Source: UBA10649 sp963755335 (GTDB lineage Bacteria > Actinomycetota > Actinomycetes > S36-B12). From it: a stretch of 64,000 nt of DNA. The stretch is from NCBI GenBank assembly GCA_963755335.1, contig CAVWJW010000008.1, forward strand, positions 682,001 to 746,000, read 5' to 3'. This document shows positions 1 through 9,681 of the stretch, one piece after another. Every line of letters starts with the position of its first letter. The stretch's first letter is position 1. Made by a program: the position numbers and the translations under genes. A model generated the notes under the pieces. It was not told where the DNA came from and did no database searches. It was given only the letters and a program-made list of their open reading frames with translations.

Positions 1-531
1 GCCCACGAGCTGGTCAAGGTGCTGAACCCTGACATTGTGCTCATGGACCTCGAGATGCCCGATCAGGACGGCATCTCCGCGACGGCCGAGATGACCAAGG
101 CCCATCCGCAGTTGAAGGTGCTCATCCTCACCGCTCATGCCGGTGAGCGGGAGATGGCCCGTGCCGGTGCTGCCGGTGCGTCCGGCTTCCTGGCGAAGGA
201 CGGCTCCCTCACCGACGTGCTCGAGGCGCTGCGCCATGCGCGTCGCGGCAGCCTGATCCTCCCGCCGTCCGTCGTGGCTGGCTTCGCCAGCCGACCGGCG
301 ACGTGGGAGCCCGCTGCAGATCCGGGCCTCACGCCGCGCGAACTCGAGGTCCTCGGACTGCTCGGTCAGGGTCTTGACCCGCGCACGATCTCCAAGCAGA
401 TCGGCGTCAGCCTTCATACCTGCCGCGGCTACGTGAAGAGCATCCTCGCGAAGCTCGACGCGCATTCGCAGCTGGAGGCCGTCGTCGTGGCAACCCGCAA
501 CGGTCTGATCTCCGTCGGCGACCGCCCGTGA
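1..531 (+). CDS. NarL/LuxR-family response regulator (5' end outside window)
   Basis: The last 176 residues of a two-component response regulator; its start lies before the window. The receiver part keeps the phospho-acceptor Asp in VLMDLEMP (codon 16 of the fragment), the Thr of LILTAH and the Lys of FLAKDG. A LuxR-type helix-turn-helix follows, beginning LTPRELEVLGLLGQG. The stop overlaps the next start by four bases (GTGA), so it is co-transcribed with the histidine kinase and the two are almost certainly partners. NarL-type regulators bind promoter DNA as phosphorylated dimers. Targets are not visible; the secreted-protein gene at 2082 is the nearest candidate, which is inference. Confidence 0.93.
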   Translation, partial: AHELVKVLNPDIVLMDLEMPDQDGISATAEMTKAHPQLKVLILTAHAGEREMARAGAAGASGFLAKDGSLTDVLEALRHARRGSLILPPSVVAGFASRPATWEPAADPGLTPRELEVLGLLGQGLDPRTISKQIGVSLHTCRGYVKSILAKLDAHSQLEAVVVATRNGLISVGDRP

Positions 532-1862
532 GCTTCGGGTCCGGCACCAGCGGGCCCGAAGCAACCGGATCCAACCGAGCGCTTCGGCGCGCACTCGCCT
601 GGTACATCGTCTTCAGCCTCCTCGTTCTCGCTGTTGTCATCTTCGGCGTCGTAGTGATCAGTGGCGCGATCGCTCGGTCCGAGGCGACGCGTGACGCCGA
701 GCGCACCGCTCGGGCGATCGCCTCCTACATCGTCACCCCACTGGCGACCAAGGAGTTCCGCGAAGCCCGGCCCGAGGCGCTGCAGGCGATGCAGAACGCC
801 CTGTCAGCCCGTGCCCAGGACGGTTCCCTCGCGCACGTCAAGGTGTGGGCTGACGCCGGCGGTGGCAACGGCCAGGTGCTGTATGCCGACGAGAAGCAGA
901 TCATCGGCAACGTCTACGAGATGGAGCCTGACGAGTACGCCCTGTTCGGCACGGGCGACATCATCACAAACGTCTCTGACCTGCAGAAGGCCGAGAACGC
1001 CACTGAGCGTTCCGCCGGCGAACTCGTCGAGGTTTATGCCGGCGTGATCGACCAGGTGAAGAAGCCGCTTCTGTTCGAGGGCTACATCTCGACTGCTTCG
1101 CTCGAGGAGGACACCCGTCAGCTGAGGCGTGACCTCCTTCCGCTCACTCTCGGCGCGCTGCTGGTGCTGTTCCTTGCCACCTTGCCGCTCGCGGTCACCT
1201 TGGCGCGGCGGGTGGACAGCGCGCAGGCCGAGCGCCGACGGCTCCTCAACAACGCGATCGAGTCGTCCGATCTTGAACGCCGACGGATCGCCCAGGACCT
1301 TCACGACGGGGTCATCCAGGACTTGGCGGGCGTCGGGATTTCCCTGTCGTCGATGTCGAGGCGGTCGGGTGCCGAGGATCCGTTGAAGGACCAGCTCGAC
1401 GAGGCCACTGGCATTGTCCGGCGTGACGTCGCGTCACTGCGCACCCTGATGACCGACATCTACCCGCCGGATCTCGACGATCGCGGTCTTGGCGAAGCGG
1501 TACGCGAACTCCTTGAGCAGCAAGGGCTTTCGGGTGTCGCCATCACCTTCGATGCGGACGAGCCGTTGACGCCGTCGCCGATCTCCGCACGCCTCGCCTT
1601 CCGTGTGATCCGTGAGTCGCTGCGCAACGTCGTCAAGCACGCGTACGCCGAGAACGTTCATGTCGAGGTGGGTCAGGCGGACGGGTTCTTGCACCTGGTC
1701 GTGCGTGATGACGGTGTCGGCTTCGATCCGGAAAGCACCGTAGAAGCCGGGCACTATGGCCTGCGCCTTGTCCAGGAGACGGTGGCGGACGCCGGCGGGC
1801 GGCTGACTGTGGACTCTGCCCCCGGACACGGCACATCCGTGCAGGGCTACCTGCCGCTGTAG
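528..1862 (+). CDS. Sensor histidine kinase, NarL-partner (HisKA_3) type
   Basis: A 444-residue membrane sensor kinase starting at GTG within the GTGA overlap. Transmembrane segments lie at about residues 24-48 and 205-226, enclosing a ~155-residue extracellular sensor region that I do not recognise. The dimerisation/phospho-acceptor segment follows (DLERRRIAQDLHDGVIQDL, phospho-acceptor His259), then an HATPase domain with an N-box around RESLRNVVKHA and G-boxes DDGVGFDP and GHYGLRLVQET. It autophosphorylates and passes the phosphate to the upstream regulator. Length and motif order are normal for this class, and the frame is intact. Confidence 0.93.
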   Translation: MSFGSGTSGPEATGSNRALRRALAWYIVFSLLVLAVVIFGVVVISGAIARSEATRDAERTARAIASYIVTPLATKEFREARPEALQAMQNALSARAQDGSLAHVKVWADAGGGNGQVLYADEKQIIGNVYEMEPDEYALFGTGDIITNVSDLQKAENATERSAGELVEVYAGVIDQVKKPLLFEGYISTASLEEDTRQLRRDLLPLTLGALLVLFLATLPLAVTLARRVDSAQAERRRLLNNAIESSDLERRRIAQDLHDGVIQDLAGVGISLSSMSRRSGAEDPLKDQLDEATGIVRRDVASLRTLMTDIYPPDLDDRGLGEAVRELLEQQGLSGVAITFDADEPLTPSPISARLAFRVIRESLRNVVKHAYAENVHVEVGQADGFLHLVVRDDGVGFDPESTVEAGHYGLRLVQETVADAGGRLTVDSAPGHGTSVQGYLPL

Positions 1863-1892
1863 CGCGCGCACAGGGTCTTTGGTCCCTTGTGT

Positions 1893-1907
1893 CCCCGAAA
1901 CTTGGGG
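1893..1907 (+). terminator. Short CCCC/GGGG hairpin after the kinase gene
   Basis: CCCC-GAAACTT-GGGG, a small hairpin 30 bases after the kinase stop. There is no T-run, as is common in high-GC actinobacteria. A related element, CTCAATATTGGGG, follows at 1917-1929. It could end the two-component operon or be a protein-binding site. The rest of the 219-bp gap (1863-2081) has no gene; it must hold the promoter of the next gene, with an AAGGGG ribosome site just before its ATG. Confidence 0.3.
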
Positions 1908-2081
1908 GGCACGGATCTCAATATTGGGGTTAGCGGCAGGTAAAGAGACCCTGACTCAATGTCTCCTGTAGCTACGGGGACGCTCAGTACGACGGCACCG
2001 GACCAACCACCGCCGAATGATTCCTCGCAGCGAACCGGCCACCACGGGGGCGGCCGGTATCGGGACTAAGGGGATCAGCAC

Positions 2082-5000
2082 ATGTTCAATCGGCCCGTCA
2101 CTTCGCCTGCATCCGGACGACCACATACCTACGGACTGCGCGGCCGGGGCCGCATCCTCAACTTCCTGCTCGTCCTCCTCCTTCTGCCGCTGACGGCGGC
2201 CGGAGTGGTGACGCTCGCGGCACCCGCCAGCGCCGCGTCAGCGGTGTCGGGCACCGTAGACCCCGCGAATGGCTTCCCCACGTGGTACCAGGACGCCTCG
2301 GGTACTCGGGTCGAGCAGTGTCTGGATCCGGCTGACCCCAACTGCGTCCTGGTCGCCAACCCCGGAGTCTTCGATCCGGCTCAGACCGTTGTCTTCCCGA
2401 CCAACTTCCCCGATGAGTTCTTCTACGCGCTGGCCGACTCCGAGGTGCTCAACACCCCAGGCTGTGGCGCCAGCCCGCCCGGCAAGGCAAGCGTGCGCCT
2501 CGCGCTCGAGGGCGCGTTCCTCGGCGGCAACCCGAGCCCGACGGATCGCATGGTCTTCGGACGCATCCGAGTCAAGGTCACGAGTGGCCTGTGCCCCAAC
2601 ACGACCTACCAGTTCCAGCACCCGTTCGGTACCGAGACGATTACCACGAACGATGCCGGCCAGGTCACTCCGGTGATGGGCACCGAGGACATCGGCTGCG
2701 TCCCCGGCCCGAACACGCCGTGCAACTTCGGTCTCGCGACCGGGAGCCGCATCTTCGGCGCTCCCGCCACGGGCTTCCTCCGCTGGGACGCGGGCGCGCC
2801 AGCCGGCTACCTGGGTGACGGTGCGACGCTGCACGCGATCACCGGTGGTACCAACGGAAACGCCTTCCGCATCCTCGACGCTGGTGGCAACGACACCGGC
2901 ACCGGCACCTCGCTGTTCGCCGTCGCCGGCAAGCTTGCCGGTTCGCTGACCGCCGCTCCCAGCACGTCCGACTTCGGCGGCGTTGTCGAGCCCGCCTCCA
3001 AGACCAAGACCGTTACGGTCACCAACGTCGACCAGCCGGACGTCATCGTCGGCGCGGCGACCATCGGCGGGGCTGCTGCCGCGCAGTACACCATCGATCC
3101 CTCGTCCACCTGCTTCACCGGGCTTCCGCTGGTGCGCGACGCGTCGTGCACCTACGTGGTCAACTTCACGCCGACCGGCGCTGCGGGCACTCGGGCCGCG
3201 ACGCTGACTGTTCCTTCGACCCTCGGCGTGCGCTCCCCGCTCGTGGTCAAGCTGACCGGCGCGGCGCAGGTCGTGGACCAAACCGCGGCTGTCACCCTCA
3301 GCAGCACCTCCCTCGCGTTCGGCAACGTCCGCATCCGCGAGACCAGCCCGCTCAAGACCGTCACGGTCACCAACAGCGGCACCGGCGCGCTCACGATCGA
3401 CACCGTCCTCTTCGACGAGGCGACCACCCCGGCGTACGACAACTACCGCATCGTGCAGGACACCTGCAGCACGGGCGCGTCGATCGCCCCGGGCGGCACG
3501 TGCAACGTGGTCGCCCAGATGGCGCCGCTGGTGGGTGGACCGCATCCCACGCGCATCCTCATCACGTCGAACGCTCCACAGGCGTCGGTGGACATCACCG
3601 GCACCGGCACCGGCGGCCTGGCTGCCGTCTCGCCGTCGATCCGCGCGTCGAACGGCTTCCCGGACTGGTACATGGACGAGGGGGGCTACAAGGTCGAGCA
3701 GTGCTCGGATCCCATCGACCCGTTCTGCGTCGTGCTGCCCGATGCGGGCTACGACCCGGCCCAGCCGATGGTCTTCCCGACCAACTTCCCGTCCGAGTTC
3801 TTCTACCACGTCGCCACGTCGGACAACCTCGTGGTCAATGACCCGACCTGCCCCACCAGCATCGAGGGCAAGGCGTTCATGCGCAGTGCGATCGAGGGTG
3901 CCTTCGGTGGCGGTGTTCCGGCGGTCAACGACCAGATGTCCTTCGGGCGCATCCGGTTCTCCGTGACTGGCGGCTTCTGCCCCGATTCCACCTACGTCTT
4001 CACGTCGCCCTACGGCGCCGACTTGTTCTCGACCGATGCCAGCGGCGGCCTCAAGCGCGCCGCCGGTACCGACGACGTCGGCTGCTTCCCGACGCCGGGC
4101 AACCCGTGCGACTTCTCGCTCGCACTGTCGAGCCGGGTCCTCGGCGGCCTGGTCCGCTGGAATCCGGCAGTGGCTCCGGCCGCTCCGGCCGGCTACCTCG
4201 GTGACGCAGCGACTCTGCACACCATCGTCGGCGCGCCCTACAGCCCCGACGGCATCCACCCGGCCAACTACTTCGAGATCAGCCGCGCCGACGACGGCAC
4301 GGTGCTCGGGTCGCACCGACGACTTCACCGTCATGGCGAAGTTGCAGGGCCCGCTCGAGGCCGACACCAAGCTCGTCGACTTCGGCGCCATCGCGCAGGG
4401 ATCGGTGTCCGGTACGGACGGCGTGCAGCTGACCAACACCGGCATCTCCCCGCTCACGATCAGCTCGATCGCGATCGGCGGGGTCGACGCGGCAGAGTTC
4501 ACCGTCAACGCAGGCAGCGTGCGCGGCGGCCACGCTCGCCGTGGGCGCGACCTGCGATATCTCGGTGCAGTTCGGCCCGAACGCCCCCGGCGCGCAGGAC
4601 GCCTTCGTCGAGGTCCGTCACTCCGGCTTCAACGATCCGTTCCACCTTGCCCTCACGGGCACGGGTGCTGCGGTGGGCGACGGCGGCCAACATCAGCTTC
4701 GCCCCGCGCTCGGTGGCCTTCGGCACCGTGCACACCGCGGGTGTCAGCGAGGTCGAGACGATCACGGTCAGCAACGCCGGCGGCACTCTGCCGCTGACGA
4801 TCACTGACGCATCGATCGCCTCGGCCGACTTCAGCATCGCCGACAACCGCTGCGTCGCCGACGTGCCGATCAACGGCTCCTGCCAGATCGACGTGGTCTT
4901 CTCGCCCACTTCGGGAGGAGCCAAGGCCGGCTCGCTGGCCCTGGTCGACAACGCCCCTCCTGGCGCCCACTCGGTCGCTCTCTCGGGCACCGGCATCAAC

Positions 5001-6713
5001 GCGGTCAAGTCGGTCTCGGCCGGCGTGGACCCGCGCAACGGGTTCCCGTCGTGGTACCAGGACGACAACGGCAACAAGCTGGAGCCGTGCCTCGACCTCA
5101 CAGGTGGCTGCGTGGTGCTGGGCGACGCGGGCTTCAACCCCGCCAACCCGGTCGTCTTCCCGACGAACTTCCCGAGCGAGTTCTTCTACGCTCTGGCCGA
5201 CTCCCAGCTGGTGTCGACCCCGGGCTGCCCCGCGGCCGGGATCGGTGCGGGCACGGCGTTCCTTCGGGTTGCTGCTGAGGGCTCCTTCGCCAACGGCACT
5301 CCGGTCGCCGGAGACCAGATCACCTTCGGTCGCATGCGGTTCGTCGTCTCGGGCCTGTGCCCGAACGCTCCGTACACGTTCGACACCCCCTACGGCCAGT
5401 TCGTCGTGAACACCGATGCCAACGGCGCGATCCGTCCGCAGAAGGTCGGCGGCGGCACGGTCGACATCGGCAGCACTCCGGCCAATGCGGCTCTGGGCGC
5501 ACCGATCTTCGGTGGCTTCCCGCGCTGGAACCCGAACGTGGGCCCGGCGGCCCCGGCCGGCTACCTGGGCGACGGCGCCTCCTTCCACAAGATCACCGGC
5601 GGCACGTACGTCAAGCCCGGCACGTCGGGAGCGTTCAATGCCTTCGCGATCAAGGACTCCGCGGGCAACGAGTTGGGCCGCACGGACCTGTTCCTGGTCT
5701 CGGGTCGGTTCGCCGGACCGCTGCAGTCCAGCACCTACAAGGTGGACTTCGCCCACGTGAACTCCGGGGCGATCTCCGGAACCCGCACCGTCACGCTGAC
5801 GAACGTCCAGGGCGACACGACGATCACGAGCGTCGCCAAGGCCGGCGTCAACGCCGACCAGTTCGTGATCACCGGCGGGACCTGCTCGGCCGGGGCCGCG
5901 GTTACCGCGGGTGCGACCTGCACGGTCACGGTGACCTTCAACCCGACCTCGGTCGGCACGAAGAACGCCTCTGTCCGGGTCACGCCGGCCAGCGGCCAGG
6001 CCACGGTGATCGCCCTCACCGGGATCGCCGACGCGGTCGGCGCTCCGGCGGCGACGGTCACTCCGGGTGTGCTTGCCTTCGGCACCCGCAACGTCGGGAC
6101 CGTCGCGACGTTGACGACGAACGTCCGCAACAGCGGATCGGCGCCGCTGACGGTCACCGGTGCAACCTGACCGGTGCCGCCGCGGCGACTTCACGGTAGT
6201 CGCTGCCGCCGCGACGCCTTGCCCGACCGCCTACCCGTTCGACCTCGCGGTCGGTGCCAACTGCAACATCGCGGTGACCTTCAGCCCGAAGGCCAACGGG
6301 GCTCGGACGGCGACGCTGTCGATCGCGCACAACGCGGTGAGCAGCCCGACCGCGGTGTCCGTTGTCGGGAACCGGCGTGGCATCGTCATTCACGGTGTCG
6401 CCGGCCCCGGTGGGCTTCTCGAACGTCACCATCAACACGACGAAGACCCAGAACCTGAGCATCAAGAACTCGGGCTCGATCGCGCTCACCCTGACGAGTG
6501 CGAACATCGTTACGGCCGCCCCGGCGGGAACGTTCACGCTTCGCTGCAGGCAACTGCATCGGGCAGACGCTCGCCTCGGGCAAGTCCTGCAACATGTCGG
6601 TGAGCTTCCGACCGACGACGCGGGTCTCCTTCACCGGCACCCTCCAGGTGTTCGGCGACTCGACTACCGTCCCCAGCCCGGTGGCAGTTTCCCTGACCGG
6701 CACCGGTAAGTAG
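2082..6713 (+). CDS. Very large secreted protein: three repeated modules with ASH-like (choice-of-anchor D) domains; frame broken
   Basis: The N-terminus is a signal peptide (hydrophobic run about residues 27-46, cleavage after APASA). An unrecognised ~220-residue module occurs three times (about 2250-2920, 3640-4310, 5020-5720). Each copy carries NGFPxWY, VFPTNFPxEFFYxLA-like, FGRxR and GYLGD motifs. ASH-like beta-sandwich domains follow each copy: two, two, and about three at the C-terminus. No sortase motif or C-terminal membrane anchor is visible. Single-base breaks lie near 4310, 4520, 4676, 6164, 6185, 6364 and 6541; correcting them gives one continuous protein of about 1,540 residues ending SLTGTGK. 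A surface or matrix role is inferred from the secretion signal and domain type only. Confidence 0.75.
2250..5720 (+). repeat. Triplicated ~220-codon coding module
   Basis: Three diverged in-frame copies (about 2250-2920, 3640-4310, 5020-5720) sit inside the large secreted protein and are separated by ASH-like domains. Shared landmarks in order: NGFPxWY followed by an acidic-Cys stretch (ExCxDxxxxxCV), VFPTNFPxEFFY, a conserved Cys-Pro pair, FGRxR, a CPNxxYxFxxPxG segment and GYLGDGAxxHxIxGG. Conserved Cys pairs suggest disulfide-bonded extracellular folds. I do not recognise the domain. Confidence 0.75.
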
Positions 6714-6727
6714 TAACCCAGCAAGTC

Positions 6728-6772
6728 CGGAAGGCCCCGCTGCCCGTCCCCCTCGGACAGCGGGGCCTTCCG
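6728..6772 (+). terminator. Strong hairpin terminator after the large secreted protein
   Basis: A perfect 15-bp stem (6728-6742 with 6758-6772; core AAGGCCCCGCTG) closes a 15-base loop 14 bases after the stop. No U-tract follows, in keeping with GC-rich actinobacterial terminators. Its position supports 6713 as the true end of the frame-broken gene. Confidence 0.85.
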
Positions 6773-6827
6773 TGTGCGGCAGGTGAGGCCGCGTTTGCGG
6801 ACACCGCGATGCGGGTAAGACCGACTC

Positions 6828-7349
6828 ATGGTTGATCGCGACGATGTCTGGCTTGATGCCGCAGCGCGGGTGCAGGCCTCGCTCGACGCGGACCTCCGTG
6901 CCGAGGCCTTCGAGGTGTACCAGGCCGAGTCGGCTCGCTGCAGGCTCGTTGATCGAGACGGCCACATCCGGGTGCGGCTGCGTTGCGGCCTGGAGATCGC
7001 GGGCGACCTCATCGGCGTGCGCGACTACCCGCGTCCTGAGGGCGTACTGGCGGTCGATGCCGGCGGTCACGTCCTTCTGATCCCGCCTGCGGCAGTGGCC
7101 GGGCTGCGCGGAGGGGCCGCGACCCTCCGCGAAGAAGTCAGCACCGCACGCTCGTGGGGCAGCCTGCTGCGGGAGTGCTGGATGGCGCAGCAGAGGGTGC
7201 GCGTGCTGGGCTGCGATGGCCGTTGGCTTGGGGGATCGCTGACGTTCGTCGGGGCGGACTACGTCGACCTTCAGCTGTCGAACGAGGTGACATCCATCCC
7301 GCTCGTCAGCGTCGAGGCGTGGGATCTCGGCGCGGAGGCAGCGCGGTAG
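6828..7349 (+). CDS. Conserved hypothetical protein
   Basis: A 173-residue soluble protein with no signal peptide or membrane segment. I do not recognise a family with certainty. It has an N-terminal helix followed by short beta-rich repeats (CRLVDRDGHIRVRLRCGLEIAG, and later VLGCDGRWLGGSLTFVGADYV) that look like two small barrel-like units. It ends three bases before the convergent HTH gene stop. The neighbours (small HTH protein, SAF-domain protein, TadZ-like ATPase) suggest it belongs to the same actinobacterial gene group; its role is unknown. Confidence 0.7.
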   Translation: MVDRDDVWLDAAARVQASLDADLRAEAFEVYQAESARCRLVDRDGHIRVRLRCGLEIAGDLIGVRDYPRPEGVLAVDAGGHVLLIPPAAVAGLRGGAATLREEVSTARSWGSLLRECWMAQQRVRVLGCDGRWLGGSLTFVGADYVDLQLSNEVTSIPLVSVEAWDLGAEAAR

Positions 7350-7352
7350 CCG

Positions 7353-7577
7353 TCAGTCGTCGTCGGAGCCGAACGGATGGGCCTGGACGAACTCGCGGGT
7401 CTGCTCGTACTTGCGGGCGATGAACTCCTCGAGCGCGGAGGCCTCGACCCGCCACTGACCACGCCCTCCGATCTTGATGGCGGGCAGGTCGCCGCTGCGC
7501 ACGAGGGCATAGGTCTGCGACGCGGAGATGTTGAGGGTCTCGGCGACGTCGGCGAGCGTGAGGAATCGTCCTGCCAC
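7353..7577 (-). CDS. Excisionase-like helix-turn-helix DNA-binding protein
   Basis: A MerR/excisionase-fold protein of 74 residues if read from the GTG at 7577 (VAGRFLTLADVAETLNIS); this start fits the usual length of the family. The wing is GRGQWRVEASALEEFI. Upstream in-frame ATG codons would give an N-terminal extension rich in Arg that looks non-coding, so I prefer the short form. Such proteins bind DNA without a sensor domain. It is convergent with the gene at 6828 and divergent from the SAF-domain gene, which it might regulate (inference). Confidence 0.8.
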   Translation of the reverse strand: MAGRFLTLADVAETLNISASQTYALVRSGDLPAIKIGGRGQWRVEASALEEFIARKYEQTREFVQAHPFGSDDD

Positions 7578-7710
7578 GACGCGATCGTCCCAAATCTCCG
7601 CCGGATCCGCACGATGCCGGGCCGCCTGTGGACAGTAGTTCGACGATCGGCGCCGCATCCGCGATCCTGAGGCGGAGCGCCGGTGGGCGCCGTGGAGCGT
7701 CGGGGGAGTC

Positions 7711-8380
7711 GTGGCACGAGGGCGAGCAGCGAAGGCGTCGCAACGCGAGACAGGAACGGGACGTCGCGTGGCGTCGGCGCGCATGGGAGACGTTCGGCTG
7801 TGGCTCGGCATCGCGCTGGTAGCCGGCTCGGTCACCATGGGTGCCGTGGTCATGACGGCAGACCGCGACACCGTCACGGTGCTGCGCGCCTCGCGCGACC
7901 TCTCGGTGGGTGCCAGCCCCTGAGGGTCTTGAACCTGTGGCCCTCAGCCGGTTGGCGGCGGGCGATGCCTACCTGACGCGGGAGCCTCCAGTCGACCTCG
8001 TACTGCGCTGGCCCGTGCGGGCAGGCGAACTCGTCCCGGCGGCGGCATTGGTCTCCCCCGAGCCACAGCAGCACCGCCAGGTCACCGTTGCGGTGGATCC
8101 CCTGCATGCGCCCATCGACGTGCGGCCGGGCGACCGGGTCGACGTGTGGTCGTCGCCAAGGTCGTCGACCCGCGGTGCTTCGCCCCCTCGCCGGGTGGTG
8201 GCCGAGGCCCGGATCGCCTCGGTCTCGGCAGATCCGGTCGGCGTAGGCGGGGAGATCGCCGTCGTGCTCGACCTGCCCCCGGACGATGTGCTGGCAGTGG
8301 TCGAGGCCGTGCGCACGGGCGACGTGGATCTCGTCGCCGTGCCCGTCGACAGCCAGGCCTTGGCCACGGTCAACTCGTGA
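7711..8380 (+). CDS. SAF-domain membrane-anchored protein (CpaB/RcpC-like); one frame break
   Basis: Starts at GTG 7711 behind a clear ribosome site (GGGGGAG). A single N-terminal membrane helix (WLGIALVAGSVTMGAVVM) is followed by a SAF domain (VLRASRDLSVGA, later RPGDRVDVW). SAF domains occur in CpaB/RcpC of Tad pilus systems and in flagellar FlgA. The frame breaks at the C4 run 7917-7920: removing one C joins GASP to EGLEPVALSR and gives one protein of about 222 residues. The stop overlaps the next start (GTGA), so it is coupled to the TadZ-like ATPase. Confidence 0.8.
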
Positions 8381-9618
8381 TCGCCATCCTGCTCGCCGTT
8401 CCGGATCTTGAGGGGGAAGCCGAGCTCGTCGCGCAGGCGCCGGCTGCCGGGCTGCGCGTCGTGCGGCGGTGCGTCGACGCGGTGGACCTGTTCGCTGCGG
8501 CAGCGGCGGACGTCACGCCCGCGATCGTGGTGTCGGCGGGGCTGCCGCGGCTCGAACGAGATGCCATCGAACGGATGGCGCAGGCCCGCACCGTGATCGG
8601 CCTGGCAACCTCAGCGGCCGACGAGGAGCGGCTGCGGCGACTGGGACTCACCATCGTGCTGCAGGTCTCGGGCACCTCCGCCGCGACGCTCGGGGCAGTC
8701 CGCGCCGTCGTGGCCGACGAACAGGTGACCGGGGTGTGGAGCACCGGGGTGTGGCCGGGAGGGCCGTCGTCGGCGCCGACGACGGCCAGTGTCGAGCCGG
8801 TGCCACCGCCACTGCCGGGCACGGTCGTGGGGTCGCGTCAGGGGCGGGTCATCGCCGTGTGGGGGCCCACCGGTGCCCCCGGACGTACGACGATGGCACT
8901 TGGCCTGGCTGAGGCCCTGGCGGAGGCGGGCAACTCCGTAGGACTGGTGGATGCCGACACCTATGGTCCATCGGTCGCGATGGCCCTGGGCCTGATCGAC
9001 GATGCCAGCGGCCTGTCGGTGGCCTGCCGTCACGCCGACAACGGCACGCTCACCACGACGACCCTGCAGGCCGCCGGTCACCGGCTGACTTCGCGGTGGT
9101 CGGTCATCGGCGGCATCAGCCGCCCCGATCGCTGGTCCGACCTCCGGCCCTCGGCCCTCGACCAGGTGTGGGCGCGGTGCCGGGAGAGCTTCGATGTCAC
9201 CGTCGTCGATACCGGGTTCTGCCTCGAGGGTGACGACGGTGGCGCGTGGGCGTCACGCCGGAACAGTGCTGCCGTCACGGCGATGGCCGGGGCGGATCAC
9301 GTCTTCGCGGTCGCCGATTCCACGGCGCTGGGTGCGGCCCGTCTCGTGGCGAGCTGGCCGGCGGTCGAGGCTGCCGCGCCGATGGCCGAGGTCCGGGTCC
9401 TTCAGAATCGCAGTCACAGCCGGTTCAAGGAACGCTCAACCCGTTGGCTGGACGGTGTCCGTGAACTCGGCATCGCCGCGCCGGTGCACCCGGTTCCCCT
9501 CGACCCGCGCGCTGTCGAGCGATGCTGGACGGCGGGGCGCTCGTTCGGCGAGCGGGCACGCCATTCGCCGTTGCGCCATGCGCTGCGCGCCGTCGCCGAC
9601 ATGGCCGTGTCAAGATAG
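8377..9618 (+). CDS. TadZ/CpaE-like MinD-superfamily ATPase
   Basis: 413 residues from the GTG in the GTGA overlap. The N-terminal ~130 residues form a receiver-like atypical domain (no clear phospho-site). A Pro-rich linker follows, then a MinD/ParA-type P-loop domain with WGPTGAPGRTT. The usual P-loop Lys is Arg here and the signature second Lys of deviant Walker A motifs is missing. The switch region LVDADTYGPSVA fits the family. Such proteins place Tad/Flp pilus machinery at the pole, but no TadA, TadB, TadC or Flp gene is in the window. ATP hydrolysis may be weak or absent. Confidence 0.82.
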   Translation: MIAILLAVPDLEGEAELVAQAPAAGLRVVRRCVDAVDLFAAAAADVTPAIVVSAGLPRLERDAIERMAQARTVIGLATSAADEERLRRLGLTIVLQVSGTSAATLGAVRAVVADEQVTGVWSTGVWPGGPSSAPTTASVEPVPPPLPGTVVGSRQGRVIAVWGPTGAPGRTTMALGLAEALAEAGNSVGLVDADTYGPSVAMALGLIDDASGLSVACRHADNGTLTTTTLQAAGHRLTSRWSVIGGISRPDRWSDLRPSALDQVWARCRESFDVTVVDTGFCLEGDDGGAWASRRNSAAVTAMAGADHVFAVADSTALGAARLVASWPAVEAAAPMAEVRVLQNRSHSRFKERSTRWLDGVRELGIAAPVHPVPLDPRAVERCWTAGRSFGERARHSPLRHALRAVADMAVSR

Positions 9619-9681
9619 CCGGAGGGGGCACCCGCCGTCCGATCGTCCGGATGGTCGCGTTCGCCCCGAACGGAGGTGTCC

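Noticed and set aside
2238..4508. 756-codon open frame on the minus strand opposite the giant secreted gene
   Set aside because: Arg/Gly/Val-rich, no domain, no ribosome site; it mirrors the GC-biased codons of the real gene, whose repeats and signal peptide are clear.
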